From contig CANMPL010000002.1 in NCBI GenBank assembly GCA_947499715.1, positions 186,001 through 250,000 of the forward strand: 64,000 nt of DNA, given 5' to 3'. The DNA comes from an uncultured Paracoccaceae bacterium. Its GTDB lineage: Bacteria > Pseudomonadota > Alphaproteobacteria > Rhodobacterales > Rhodobacteraceae. Of this stretch, positions 53,043 through 61,766 are shown one piece after another (the first letter of the stretch is position 1; each line of letters starts with the position of its first letter). A program made the translations under genes and the position numbers. A model generated the notes under the pieces. It saw only the letters and a list, made by a program, of their open reading frames with translations, ran no database searches and was not told the DNA's origin.

Positions 53043-53927
53043 CTATCCCTGGTTTTCCCCGGCAAGAAATCGCACGAACAACAGGGTCAAATTCTCGCGC
53101 CTTGAATTGTCTGGCCAGATCGCGTGAAGGCCCAGCGGCTTCAACGTCCAATCCGGCAAGACATGTACCAATTCGCCCCGCTCAAATCCGCGACACGCCA
53201 GCGTTTCCGGGATCGCGGTCAAACCCAACCCGCGCGTTGCAAATTCGTAGAGTGAATCGGCGGCATCCACGGTTACATTTGAACGGCCGGTGACGGACAT
53301 GACCTCTCCGTCTGGCGCAAGAAGCTCTGTCTGGTCTGCACGCATCGAAAAACGTACCCAATCAAATTGCTCCAGATCGCGCGGGTGCAAAGGTTTGGGC
53401 TTGCCTTCCAGATACTTTGGACTTGCCACAAGTAACCTTTTGACCTCGCCTAGGTTACGGGTCTGTAGTTCGCTGTTCTCTAGCCAACCTGCGCGAATGG
53501 CGACATCATAGCCATCCTTGATCAGGTCAATTGGCACATCCGAGAACTGCAATTTCAATGTGACGTTTGGGTGCGCAGTCGCGAAGTCGGCGATTTTGTC
53601 CATAATGTTCGTTTGCGTTGCGAATGCGGGCGCGGTTATGCGCAATTCGCCGGCAGGCTCGTCCGAGATGAGGTTGATTGCATCAAGCCCACTTTCTGCG
53701 GCCACCAGCATTTGTTGTGCTTTTTCATACAGGATCCGTCCTTCACCTGTCAGTGAAAGACGCCGAGTGGAGCGGTATAGCAAGGTGACACCAAGCTGCT
53801 TTTCCAGGTTAGAGACCGATTGACTGATCCGTGAGGGTGCAAGTCCAAGATGCCGCGACGCCGCGCGAAAGGTGCCTTGATCGACCACCGTCGCAAATAT
53901 CGCAATCCCGCGAAGCTTCTCAATCAT
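53043..53927 (-). CDS. LysR-family transcriptional regulator (CrgA/DsdC-like subgroup)
   Basis: A 294-residue regulator with N-terminal winged helix (IAIFATVVDQGTFRAASRHL, LAPSRISQSVSNLEKQLGVT) and a LysR effector domain (GELRITAPAF, YDVAIRAGWLENSEL). The sequence belongs to the large group of LysR proteins that often control divergent enzyme genes. The upstream region holds TATTGAC at 53957-53963 and GTCAATA at 53986-53992, a spaced inverted repeat that could be its site. It may regulate the outer-membrane protein downstream or the divergent Rieske operon. Confidence 0.88.
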   Translation of the reverse strand: MIEKLRGIAIFATVVDQGTFRAASRHLGLAPSRISQSVSNLEKQLGVTLLYRSTRRLSLTGEGRILYEKAQQMLVAAESGLDAINLISDEPAGELRITAPAFATQTNIMDKIADFATAHPNVTLKLQFSDVPIDLIKDGYDVAIRAGWLENSELQTRNLGEVKRLLVASPKYLEGKPKPLHPRDLEQFDWVRFSMRADQTELLAPDGEVMSVTGRSNVTVDAADSLYEFATRGLGLTAIPETLACRGFERGELVHVLPDWTLKPLGLHAIWPDNSRRENLTLLFVRFLAGENQG

Positions 53928-54284
53928 TGTTCACCCCAGCGGAATAATCTGATCTGTATTGACCTACTTATTGATACTGCCCACTGTCAATATACTGCCC
54001 GCGCATGCACCTGCACTGCTTTGAAAACAATCACAAAAGGGGCTGCGTGTGCTGGCCTTCCTATCGACGCGTGACCTAACCATGATGCAAAGCACATCAT
54101 GGATGAGGCACGCGGCGGTCTTTCGGCGAATGTGCCTCTCGGCCAAAAAAGGCCTATTCGGGGACGTGTCAAATGGCTCAACCCACGGAACGCCGACAAC
54201 GGTAAGATCAATGCTATGAATAATTTCTGAAACGTAAGACGCTTCGCAAATGTAAGTGCTACAAATCAAGTGGGAGAGATCGTC
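53928..54284. promoter_or_regulatory. Divergent intergenic region before the Rieske operon
   Basis: About 360 bases between the LysR gene and the tandem SnoaL gene. It holds a seven-base inverted repeat (TATTGAC/GTCAATA, 53957-53992) and a direct repeat ATACTGCCC at 53975 and 53992. No convincing gene is seen, and no sigma-70 promoter stands out before 54285. Confidence 0.45.
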
Positions 54285-55052
54285 ATGGGACAAGGCTTGG
54301 AAAACGTCCGCCGCATTTACCTAGAAGGCATTGCGGGCGGCAACGCGCGCGAGGCTGTGCTGAAATACACTGGTCACCGTTACACCCAGCATTCAACAGG
54401 TGTGGGCGACGGAGCCGAGGGGTTCCTTAGCTTTTTTGAACCCTTTGTTGAACGCAATCCAAAGCGCGAGATTGAAATCGTGCGGATCTTTGAAGATGGG
54501 CCTTGGGTCTTTTGTAATGCCTATCAGTCGCTCAATGACGGTGCCGCAGAATGGGTCACAATGGATATGTTCTACACCGACAAAGACGGGCTGATCCTTG
54601 AACATTGGGACACGATCGCACCCTACATTGCCGACACCAAATCGGGTGAGGACCCAGTTCGCGGCACGGCAGATGTCGATATGTCTGCAGATGCCGACGC
54701 CAGCAAGGGCGTGGTTTTGGAATATGTAAAACAGGTGCTGCAGGAAAAAGACGTCAGCAAGATTGATCAATTCGTGGCAACGGATCATGTCGAACGCGCC
54801 CCTACAATCGGGGCAGGTCAGGCCGGTCTTGCTGCGTGGCTGAATTCCGACGACTCGGGCAGCTACGATATGCTCTTTAACCTTTTCGGGCAGGGCGACT
54901 TTGTCGTGACCTATGGTAAGCGCCATATCGCCGGGAAGGATGTTGCCAGTTTTGATCTTTACCGCGTTGCGGATGGCAAGATCGTCGAACACTGGATGAA
55001 TACCGAAGAAATTGGCCCCCGCGACACTTGGGGCAATTCCGGCAAATTCTAA
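54285..55052 (+). CDS. Tandem SnoaL/NTF2-like domain protein
   Basis: A 255-residue soluble protein made of two similar NTF2-like halves. The first (residues 1-125) has YTQHSTGVGDGAEGFLSFF and EWVTMDMFYTDKDGLILEHW; the second (140-255) has FVATDHVERAPTIGAGQAGL and FDLYRVADGKIVEHWMNTEE. The paired HxxG and EHWD/EHWM elements are typical of SnoaL-like cyclases, isomerases and unknown enzymes. The ATG at 54285 follows GGGAGAG; a GTG at 54270 is less likely. It is 71 bases before, and co-oriented with, the two Rieske fusion genes, so it probably takes part in the same pathway. Confidence 0.75.
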   Translation: MGQGLENVRRIYLEGIAGGNAREAVLKYTGHRYTQHSTGVGDGAEGFLSFFEPFVERNPKREIEIVRIFEDGPWVFCNAYQSLNDGAAEWVTMDMFYTDKDGLILEHWDTIAPYIADTKSGEDPVRGTADVDMSADADASKGVVLEYVKQVLQEKDVSKIDQFVATDHVERAPTIGAGQAGLAAWLNSDDSGSYDMLFNLFGQGDFVVTYGKRHIAGKDVASFDLYRVADGKIVEHWMNTEEIGPRDTWGNSGKF

Positions 55053-55123
55053 TTCGCCTAAGATAAAAACAATTGCCCCGGCCAGTTCGGGGCCAAGAAC
55101 CTTAGACAGACAGGGACGCAACG

Positions 55124-56731
55124 ATGAACAAAGTATCGGTAGCCACACTCAAAAACCTTCCCGACCGGGACCCGCAATATGCGCTTGTCGCCGAAGTGGA
55201 CCTTGTTGTGGTCCGCTTTGATGAAGAGGTTTCTGTCTTTTACGGCCGCTGTTTGCACCGTGGTGCGTTGATGTCCGACGGCTTCGTGCGCGGCCGCGAT
55301 CTGATCTGTGGCGTGCACAATTGGGACTATCGCCTCGACACCGGCGTTTCGGCCTATGCCAATCAAGAAAAGCTTCCGAAATTCACCTGCTTTATCGAAG
55401 ATGGCGAGGTCATGGTGGACGAGGATGAGATCAAGGCATGGGGCGACAAGAACCCGCAGCCGTTCAACCGCGATCAATATCTGGGACTTTATGCTGACAC
55501 CTCCCACGGCACCGCCGAAGAGCCCACCAACGCAATCATCCAGCAATATGCCCGCAACGGCCTTAGCAAAGTGGGGCACCACGGCACAATGGATTCGATG
55601 GGTGTGCCCCGCGACCAACTGCCGACATGGGATGATCTGCAAATCCTGACCGCGCAATTGCACAAGCCACCGCTCTTGGACGAAGACGCCGTCGGAACCG
55701 ACGTTGTCATCGGGCCGAACGCCAAAAAGCCGCTCAAACTCGACATCCCGCTTTTTGTCTCGGATATGTCTTACGGCGCATTGTCCGAACCGGCCAAAGT
55801 ATCGCTCGCGCGCGGGGCAGAACTTGCCGGCACCGGGATTTGCTCTGGCGAAGGCGGAATGCTTGCAGAAGAACAAGAAGCCAATTCGCGCTACTTCTAT
55901 GAACTGGCATCGGCACGCTTTGGCTTTAGCTGGGACAAGGTCCTCAAAACCCAAGCCTTCCATTTCAAGGGCGGGCAGGGGGCTAAGACAGGTACCGGTG
56001 GCCACCTGCCTGGCAACAAGAACCATGGCAAGATCTCAGAAGTGCGCGGCATCCCCGAAGGCGAAGACGCAATCTCGCCACCACGGTTCCCCGATTGGAC
56101 AGAGACCTCTAAGATCAAGGAATTTGCCGATGAAGTGCGCGAACGCACGGGCGGCATTCCCATTGGATACAAGCTGTCGGCGCAACATATCGAAAAAGAC
56201 ATTGATGCCGCACTAGAGGTCGGCGTTGATTACATCATCCTTGACGGTCGCGGCGGCGGAACCGGTGCCGCACCGACGATCTTCCGCGACAATATCTCTG
56301 TCCCGACGATCCCTGCACTGGCGCGGGCGCGCAAACACCTCAACGCGACACGGCCCGATGTGACGCTGGTGATCACAGGGGGGCTTCGCCAGCCCGCCGA
56401 CTTTGTCAAAGCGATGGCGCTGGGCGCAGATGCAATTGCGGTTTCAAACGCGGCGATGCAGGCCATCGGCTGTATCGCGATGCGGGCCTGTAACACCGAC
56501 AATTGCCCCGTGGGAATCGCCTCTCAGAAACCCCATCTGGCCAGCCGGATCATCGTTGAAAAATCAGCGCAACAGTTGGCAAATTTCTTTGATGCCTCGT
56601 CGCATCTGATGCAGGTGATGGCCCGCGCCTGTGGTCACGATCATGTCTCAAAATTCAACATCGACGACCTGACCACGTGGAAAAAGCAGATGACGGAACT
56701 CACCGGTGTCGCATACGGGGGGCTGTCATGA
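55124..56731 (+). CDS. Rieske domain fused to FMN-binding glutamate synthase domain
   Basis: A 535-residue protein. Residues 1-100 form a Rieske [2Fe-2S] domain with Cys43-x-His45 and Cys62-x2-His65. Residues from about 130 onward form the FMN barrel of glutamate synthase (FVSDMSYGALSEPAKVSLAR, GICSGEGGM, FHFKGGQGAKTGTGG, LDGRGGGTGAAP). The [3Fe-4S] cysteines are Cys450, Cys456 and Cys461, the spacing (Cx5Cx4C) of true glutamate synthases. The glutaminase domain is absent, so the Rieske domain occupies the N-terminal position. Its stop overlaps the next gene by four bases. Substrate and electron donor are unknown. Confidence 0.85.
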   Translation: MNKVSVATLKNLPDRDPQYALVAEVDLVVVRFDEEVSVFYGRCLHRGALMSDGFVRGRDLICGVHNWDYRLDTGVSAYANQEKLPKFTCFIEDGEVMVDEDEIKAWGDKNPQPFNRDQYLGLYADTSHGTAEEPTNAIIQQYARNGLSKVGHHGTMDSMGVPRDQLPTWDDLQILTAQLHKPPLLDEDAVGTDVVIGPNAKKPLKLDIPLFVSDMSYGALSEPAKVSLARGAELAGTGICSGEGGMLAEEQEANSRYFYELASARFGFSWDKVLKTQAFHFKGGQGAKTGTGGHLPGNKNHGKISEVRGIPEGEDAISPPRFPDWTETSKIKEFADEVRERTGGIPIGYKLSAQHIEKDIDAALEVGVDYIILDGRGGGTGAAPTIFRDNISVPTIPALARARKHLNATRPDVTLVITGGLRQPADFVKAMALGADAIAVSNAAMQAIGCIAMRACNTDNCPVGIASQKPHLASRIIVEKSAQQLANFFDASSHLMQVMARACGHDHVSKFNIDDLTTWKKQMTELTGVAYGGLS

Positions 56732-58695
56732 GCGATCTTGATTGGATCTCCGTCGGCCCGGCCGACCTGCCCGATGGCCGCGTCAAAACGGTCTCTGCCA
56801 AGACCCATTTCCTGTGCCTGTCACACTTTGACGGCAAATGGGCCGCGATGGACAACCACTGCCCGCATCAAGGCGGCCCTTTAGGGGAAGGTTCCATTGA
56901 GCGCGGGAAGGACGACAAATGCTGGATCCGCTGCCCTTGGCATGGTTGGGATTTCGACCCGATCACCGGGGCCCCTCCCGGTGGGCACGAGGATTCCGGG
57001 CAAAAAACCTACCCGGTCGAAATCCGGGACGGAGAGGTCTTTATCGGCCTGCAACCCGATCCGCCGCATGAACGCACCGTTACCGACGCGATGGCCGAAA
57101 CCATGGTCAATTGGGGCATCAAACGGGTGTTTGGGATGGTCGGGCATTCCAACCTTGGCCTTGCCGATGCCATTCGTCGCCGCACCATTGATGGAGAGCT
57201 TAGCTATACCGGGATCCGTCACGAAGGAGCGGCGGCCTTTGCGGCCTCTGCCTATGGCAAACTGACGGGTAAGCCCGCTGCTTGTTTGACCATCGCAGGG
57301 CCGGGTGCCACCAACCTGATGACGGGAATGTGGGACGCCAAGGTTGACCGCGCCCCGATACTCGCGCTGACCGGACAGGTGCAAACGCAGGTCTTTGGCC
57401 CCGGTGCGTTTCAGGACATTGATCTGACTTCCGCATTTCAGGCCGTCTCTCGGTTCTCGCAGACGGTCTTGTCCACGTCCAACCATACCGAACTGGTGTC
57501 TTTGGCGGTGAAAACAGCGCTGCTTGAACGCGACGTGTCCCACCTGATCTTCCCCGATGATATCCAGACCCAACCCAGCGATGCCCCCGCTGGCAAGCCC
57601 GATGGGCGCATGGGTGGCCCGGTTGTGCGGCCCACCGATGCGGATGTCACAGCGGCGCTTGATATGATGAACACGGCAAAACGCCCGCTGATCATCATCG
57701 GCCACGGCGCGTGGGAGGCCCGTGAAGAGATCACCGCGTTGGCAGAAACTTTGGGCGCGCCGGTTGTGACCACCTTCAAAGGCAAAGGCCTGATCCCCGA
57801 CAATCACCCCAACGCGGGCGGTGTTCTGGGCCGGTCCGGCACACCGATTGCCAGCTGGTTCATGAACGAAAGCGATCTTCAGATCGTGCTTGGCGCATCT
57901 TTCTCAAACCACACCGGCATCAACCGGGGCAAGCCAACCATTCAGGTGGATTTTGAGCGGATGCAGCTTGGAAAATTCCATCCTGTCACCCTGCCGATCT
58001 GGGGTGAAATCGGCGCGTTTTGTGACCTGATCAAACCGCAGGTCAAACGCGCAAAAGACGCCGATGACCAAATCACCGAACTCGCTGGCCGGTGGGACAT
58101 CTGGCGCGCTGAAAAGGCGCGTCGCTTGACCGAAGAAGGCACCAATGGCGCCCATTCAGCGGCGATCTTTGATGCGCTGTCGCGGGTCGCTCCGGCGGAC
58201 GCGCTGATCTCGGTCGATGTGGGCAACAACACCTATTCCTTTGGCCGATATTTTGAGACCAAGGGCCAACGGGTGATGATGTCGGGCTATCTGGGCTCTA
58301 TCGGCTTTGGCCTTCCCGGTGGCATGGGGGCTTGGGCGGCCACGCAGGATTTTGAGGAATTCCGCGGCCGCAAAGTGATCTCTATCTCTGGTGATGGCGG
58401 CTTTGGTCAATACGCGATGGAAATGACCACAGCTGTTAAATACGGCATGGATATTACTCATATCCTGCTGCATAACGACCAGCTTGGCAAAATCACGAAA
58501 GAGCAGCGATCAGGCGAATGGCCCGTGTGGGAAACCAATCTGGTGAACCCATCCTTTGCCGCCTTCGCCCGGCTTTGCGGTGCGCACGGCGTTAAAGTCA
58601 CAAAAGGTGCCGATGTTGAGGCCGCCATTGCAGAGGCCCTCGCGATCGAGGGCCCCGCGCTTGTCGAAATCATGGCTGACGCAGACCTGATCTAG
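56728..58695 (+). CDS. Rieske domain fused to ThDP-dependent decarboxylase/oxidase
   Basis: A 655-residue protein. Residues 1-110 are a Rieske [2Fe-2S] ferredoxin-like domain with Cys45-x-His47 and Cys69-x2-His72. Residues 113-655 are a full ThDP enzyme of the acetolactate synthase/pyruvate oxidase family: catalytic Glu166 in GIRHEGAAAFAA, central domain (KRPLIIIGHGAWEAREEI), and GDG at 555-557 with Asn583 for Mg-ThDP. A ThDP enzyme with its own Rieske centre could pass electrons from an oxidised 2-oxoacid or aldehyde straight to the cluster. It is coupled to the previous gene by ATGA. The substrate is unknown. Confidence 0.85.
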   Translation: MSDLDWISVGPADLPDGRVKTVSAKTHFLCLSHFDGKWAAMDNHCPHQGGPLGEGSIERGKDDKCWIRCPWHGWDFDPITGAPPGGHEDSGQKTYPVEIRDGEVFIGLQPDPPHERTVTDAMAETMVNWGIKRVFGMVGHSNLGLADAIRRRTIDGELSYTGIRHEGAAAFAASAYGKLTGKPAACLTIAGPGATNLMTGMWDAKVDRAPILALTGQVQTQVFGPGAFQDIDLTSAFQAVSRFSQTVLSTSNHTELVSLAVKTALLERDVSHLIFPDDIQTQPSDAPAGKPDGRMGGPVVRPTDADVTAALDMMNTAKRPLIIIGHGAWEAREEITALAETLGAPVVTTFKGKGLIPDNHPNAGGVLGRSGTPIASWFMNESDLQIVLGASFSNHTGINRGKPTIQVDFERMQLGKFHPVTLPIWGEIGAFCDLIKPQVKRAKDADDQITELAGRWDIWRAEKARRLTEEGTNGAHSAAIFDALSRVAPADALISVDVGNNTYSFGRYFETKGQRVMMSGYLGSIGFGLPGGMGAWAATQDFEEFRGRKVISISGDGGFGQYAMEMTTAVKYGMDITHILLHNDQLGKITKEQRSGEWPVWETNLVNPSFAAFARLCGAHGVKVTKGADVEAAIAEALAIEGPALVEIMADADLI

Positions 58696-58710
58696 GCCCG
58701 CATCATCACG

Positions 58711-58745
58711 GCGCGGTGGGGTTAGCCCCCCTCCGCGCGTTTCAT
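58711..58745 (+). terminator. Probable terminator of the Rieske operon
   Basis: GCGCGG/CCGCGC and GGGG/CCCC pair around a TTAG loop (58711-58738), followed by GTTTCATTTG. It overlaps the stop codon of the convergent flavoprotein gene. Confidence 0.6.
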
Positions 58746-59537
58746 TTGTTGATGCTGATCCTCGATCAGCCCGATTTTCCAATAGCCAGAAATGTAGGTA
58801 TCCGCGCGGGGCAACTGCTTTTCCTGATGCAGAAACGCCCGCAGGCTTTTGATCACACCGGATTCGCCCGCGATGCAGGTCTGCACGCGCCCCTCGGGCC
58901 AGTCCAGCGCGCGAATGAAATCTTCCTGCGCGGTGGATGGCGTCGCCGGGTCGGGGTGCACAAGCCAATGCATCTCAATCCCGGCAGGCGCGTCAATCTC
59001 TTGCTTGTCCTCGGCGGCGGTCACTTCAAACACGGCCACACCTTTGGCGTCACGCGGCATCGCTTCGAGTGCTGCGGCAGCGACCGGAATGGCCGAAGGA
59101 TCTGCCGCGACCAAATACCAATCCGCTTCAAAACTCACCAACTTGGGCGAACTGGGGCCCATAAACCCCAGAAAATCGCCGGGCTTTGCGTGGCTTGCCC
59201 AACGCGATGCCGGGCCGTTGTCACCATGGGCTACAAAATCAATGCTCAGCTCTTGGGTCGCGGCATCAAAATGGCGCACCGTGTAGGTTCGGCGCACCGG
59301 CGGCGTGCCGCCGGAAAACCGCGCGACAAAGGCGTCGCGGGTCTCTGCGGGATCAGGGATCATGATCTTGCAGTTGCCACCGTCATGGCCAGCTGGAAAG
59401 CCATCCAGCTCTGGCCCAGCGAAAACAACGCGGATCATGTTTGGGGTCAGATACCACGCCTCTTTCACCGTCAGGATCCGCGGCATCCGCCCCGTAGCCC
59501 GACTGGCCGCCTGCTTCAGTTTTGACATTAGCGCCAT
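58722..59537 (-). CDS. Siderophore-interacting-protein-type FAD reductase
   Basis: A 271-residue flavoprotein of the SIP/ViuB family. The FAD-binding motif is RRTYTVRHFD (RxYT), followed by IDFVAHGDNGPASRWA and the pyridine-nucleotide domain (WYLVAADPSAIPVAAAALEA); YISGYWKIG near the C-terminus is a family signature. It uses NAD(P)H to reduce ferric siderophores, or might serve as a reductase for other centres. It is convergent with the Rieske operon and co-oriented with pcaQ, 120 bases apart. No siderophore genes are nearby, so a role as electron supplier to the Rieske enzymes is worth considering, but this is only inference. Confidence 0.88.
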   Translation of the reverse strand: MALMSKLKQAASRATGRMPRILTVKEAWYLTPNMIRVVFAGPELDGFPAGHDGGNCKIMIPDPAETRDAFVARFSGGTPPVRRTYTVRHFDAATQELSIDFVAHGDNGPASRWASHAKPGDFLGFMGPSSPKLVSFEADWYLVAADPSAIPVAAAALEAMPRDAKGVAVFEVTAAEDKQEIDAPAGIEMHWLVHPDPATPSTAQEDFIRALDWPEGRVQTCIAGESGVIKSLRAFLHQEKQLPRADTYISGYWKIGLIEDQHQQMKRAEGG

Positions 59538-59657
59538 GCCCGCTCTCCATTTTCGTCAAATCTTAAATCCGAGTATTCTGCTCAGAAATAGGATATCCTG
59601 TTCATAACACAAGTGTCACGACCACAAATGCGCGCACAGATGCTGTGCTTTTAGGGT

Positions 59658-60566
59658 CTATTGACGCTGTGCCTTGCGCAAACACGCAACAAAAAGATGC
59701 CGTTCAACACTGACCGGTGCGGCCTGCAATTGGCTGATGCCGACAGGCCCCGACAACAACGGCGACGTCAGATCAACCGCCAATAACCGCCCCGCCGCCA
59801 ATTCGTCGGCCACAACACCTCGAGAGATAAACCAAAGTGCATCAGACAGTTGCACGATGCGCCGCCCAATCGGCAGGGCTACCGTTTCCACCGCGCCGCG
59901 CATTTCGGCCAACCCAAGGCTGGCCAGATATCGCCCGACCGTGCTGGCAATCACGGCCCCCTTAGGCGGCAGGATCAACGGATAATCAGCTAAGGCGGCT
60001 TCCTTGTTGCGCGCCTTCTGTATCGGATGTCCGGGCCTGCAAACCAGCACGACGGTCTCAAGATACAATTGCTCGAACAGCAGCCCCGCCTTGTCGTCGT
60101 TTTCTGGCATTCGCCCGACCACCAAATCTAGCTGCCCGTCGCGCAATTGGTTGAACAATAGCCAATTTGGCCCAGTCATAATGTTCAGTTGCGCATGGGG
60201 GGCCTCGGCAGCAAAGGAAAGCGCGGCTTGCGGCACGAGTTCCGTCGCCGCCGTCGGCAGCGCGCCAATCGAAAGCCGAGTGCTCTTGGCGCCTTCGGAT
60301 GCCACCCTGTCTTTGCCGCGCAACAATTCTGTCATCGCTGCCGATGCATGGGCCTGAAACATCCGCCCCGCCGCATTCAACCGGATCCCGCGGCCCACAC
60401 GGTCAAACAAGGGCGTCCCACACAGGGCTTCAAGTTCCTTCAGGCTCCGCGAGACGGCGGGTTGCGAGATATGCAACGCATCAGAGGCCTGTGAGACACT
60501 TTCAAACCGCGCAATCTCTAGAAAGGTGCGGACATGTCGCAGGCGAAGGTGATCATCCCAATTCAT
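59658..60566 (-). CDS. pcaQ: LysR-type regulator of protocatechuate genes
   Basis: A 302-residue LysR protein close to PcaQ of rhizobia and agrobacteria. The DNA-binding domain is LRLRHVRTFLEIARFESVSQ followed by LHISQPAVSRSLKELEALCG. It activates the pca operon in response to carboxymuconolactone-type intermediates. It is divergent from pcaC, with a PcaQ-like site between them. The ATG at 60566 gives the family N-terminus; the 14 upstream codons are not used. Confidence 0.9.
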   Translation of the reverse strand: MNWDDHLRLRHVRTFLEIARFESVSQASDALHISQPAVSRSLKELEALCGTPLFDRVGRGIRLNAAGRMFQAHASAAMTELLRGKDRVASEGAKSTRLSIGALPTAATELVPQAALSFAAEAPHAQLNIMTGPNWLLFNQLRDGQLDLVVGRMPENDDKAGLLFEQLYLETVVLVCRPGHPIQKARNKEAALADYPLILPPKGAVIASTVGRYLASLGLAEMRGAVETVALPIGRRIVQLSDALWFISRGVVADELAAGRLLAVDLTSPLLSGPVGISQLQAAPVSVERHLFVACLRKAQRQ

Positions 60567-60623
60567 ACCGGATAGGTTATATAATTGGCAAAAATGATCA
60601 ATATTCAAAACGATTTTCGACTG

Positions 60624-60639
60624 ATAACCTGAGGGTATT
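60624..60639 (+). promoter_or_regulatory. PcaQ-like binding site
   Basis: ATAACC-TGAG-GGTATT lies 21 bases before pcaC. The known PcaQ box is ATAACC-N4-GGTTAA; the left arm is exact and the right arm agrees at three positions. Confidence 0.65.
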
Positions 60640-60659
60640 GATCAATAAGGGACAAGCCG

Positions 60660-61040
60660 ATGGCATCACGACACGATACAGGAATGGCGACGCGCCGGTC
60701 GGTTCTGGGCGATGCGCATGTCGACCGGGCAGAGGCGGCAAAGTCGGACTTCGACCTGCCTTTTCAAACCCTGATCACCGAAGGTGCATGGGGCACTGTC
60801 TGGTCGGACGACACCATCAGCCGCCGCGAACGCTCAATGCTCACGCTCGCCCTGTTGGCTGCGACCGGAAACTTCGAAGAGATCCCGATGCACATCCGCG
60901 CGACGGCCAATACCGGCGCCACGGCCGATGACGTGATGCAGGCGTTTTTGCACGTTGCGATTTATGCGGGCGTGCCAAAGGCCAATCACGCAATCAAACT
61001 TGCCAAACAAACCTTTTCCGAGATGGAGAAAAGCACATGA
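60660..61040 (+). CDS. pcaC: 4-Carboxymuconolactone decarboxylase
   Basis: A 126-residue AhpD-fold enzyme that decarboxylates 4-carboxymuconolactone to 3-oxoadipate enol-lactone. Seen features are [40 protein letters not shown], and [20 protein letters not shown] with the catalytic histidine. It is the first gene of the pca operon and its stop overlaps pcaH by four bases. An AAGGGACA site precedes the ATG. Confidence 0.95.
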   Translation: MASRHDTGMATRRSVLGDAHVDRAEAAKSDFDLPFQTLITEGAWGTVWSDDTISRRERSMLTLALLAATGNFEEIPMHIRATANTGATADDVMQAFLHVAIYAGVPKANHAIKLAKQTFSEMEKST

Positions 61041-61765
61041 GACCGCCAGCCGAATACTATCAACGTGACCGGAACATGCACCCACCGGCATTGACCCCCG
61101 GCTATAAAACCTCTGTTGCCCGAAGCCCGCGCTATTCGCTGATCTCTCTGGATCAGACCCCGTCCGAAATCACTGGCCCGCGTTTTGGCCACAACGATCT
61201 GGATGAAGGCGACAACGACCTGATCTACAACTACGCCAAGCCCGGCGAAAGCGCGATTGGCGAGCGCATCATCCTGCATGGCCGGGTTCTGGATGAAAAC
61301 GCGCGGCCCGTTGCCAATACGCTGGTAGAGGCTTGGCAGGCCAACGCGGGCGGTCGCTACCGGCACAAAAAGGATACCTATCTCGCGCCGATTGATCCCA
61401 ATTTCGGTGGCTGTGGCCGAACCCTGACCGACGAGAATGGCTATTACTTTTTCCGCACCGTCAAACCCGGTGTCTATCCTTGGCGCAATCTGGTGAACAA
61501 CTGGCGTCCCGCGCATATTCACCTGTCGCTCTTTGGGTCGTCGTTTTCGCAGCGCCTGATCACGCAGTGCTACTTTGAAGGTGATCCGCTGATCCCGCGC
61601 TGTCCGATTGTGCAGTCGATCCCGGATCAAAGCGCGATTGAACGCCTGACCGCAAAGCTTGATATGAACGCGACAATCCCGCTTGATACGGTCGCTTGGC
61701 GGCTTGATCTGATCCTGCGCGGCCGCCGCTCAACCTTGTTTGAAAACCGTCTGGAGGGGAACTGA
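61037..61765 (+). CDS. pcaH: Protocatechuate 3,4-dioxygenase, beta subunit
   Basis: The iron-bearing subunit of the intradiol dioxygenase that opens protocatechuate. The four ferric ligands are at Tyr108, Tyr147, His160 and His162 ([23 protein letters not shown]), with the same spacing as Tyr408, Tyr447, His460 and His462 of the Pseudomonas enzyme. Length is 242 residues. It is coupled to pcaC and followed one base later by pcaG. Confidence 0.97.
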   Translation: MRPPAEYYQRDRNMHPPALTPGYKTSVARSPRYSLISLDQTPSEITGPRFGHNDLDEGDNDLIYNYAKPGESAIGERIILHGRVLDENARPVANTLVEAWQANAGGRYRHKKDTYLAPIDPNFGGCGRTLTDENGYYFFRTVKPGVYPWRNLVNNWRPAHIHLSLFGSSFSQRLITQCYFEGDPLIPRCPIVQSIPDQSAIERLTAKLDMNATIPLDTVAWRLDLILRGRRSTLFENRLEGN

Positions 61766-61766
61766 T

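Noticed and set aside
55058-56026. 322-codon minus-strand frame opposite the Rieske-GltS gene
   Set aside because: The plus-strand protein has all Rieske and [3Fe-4S] ligands in place, so the opposite frame is a shadow.
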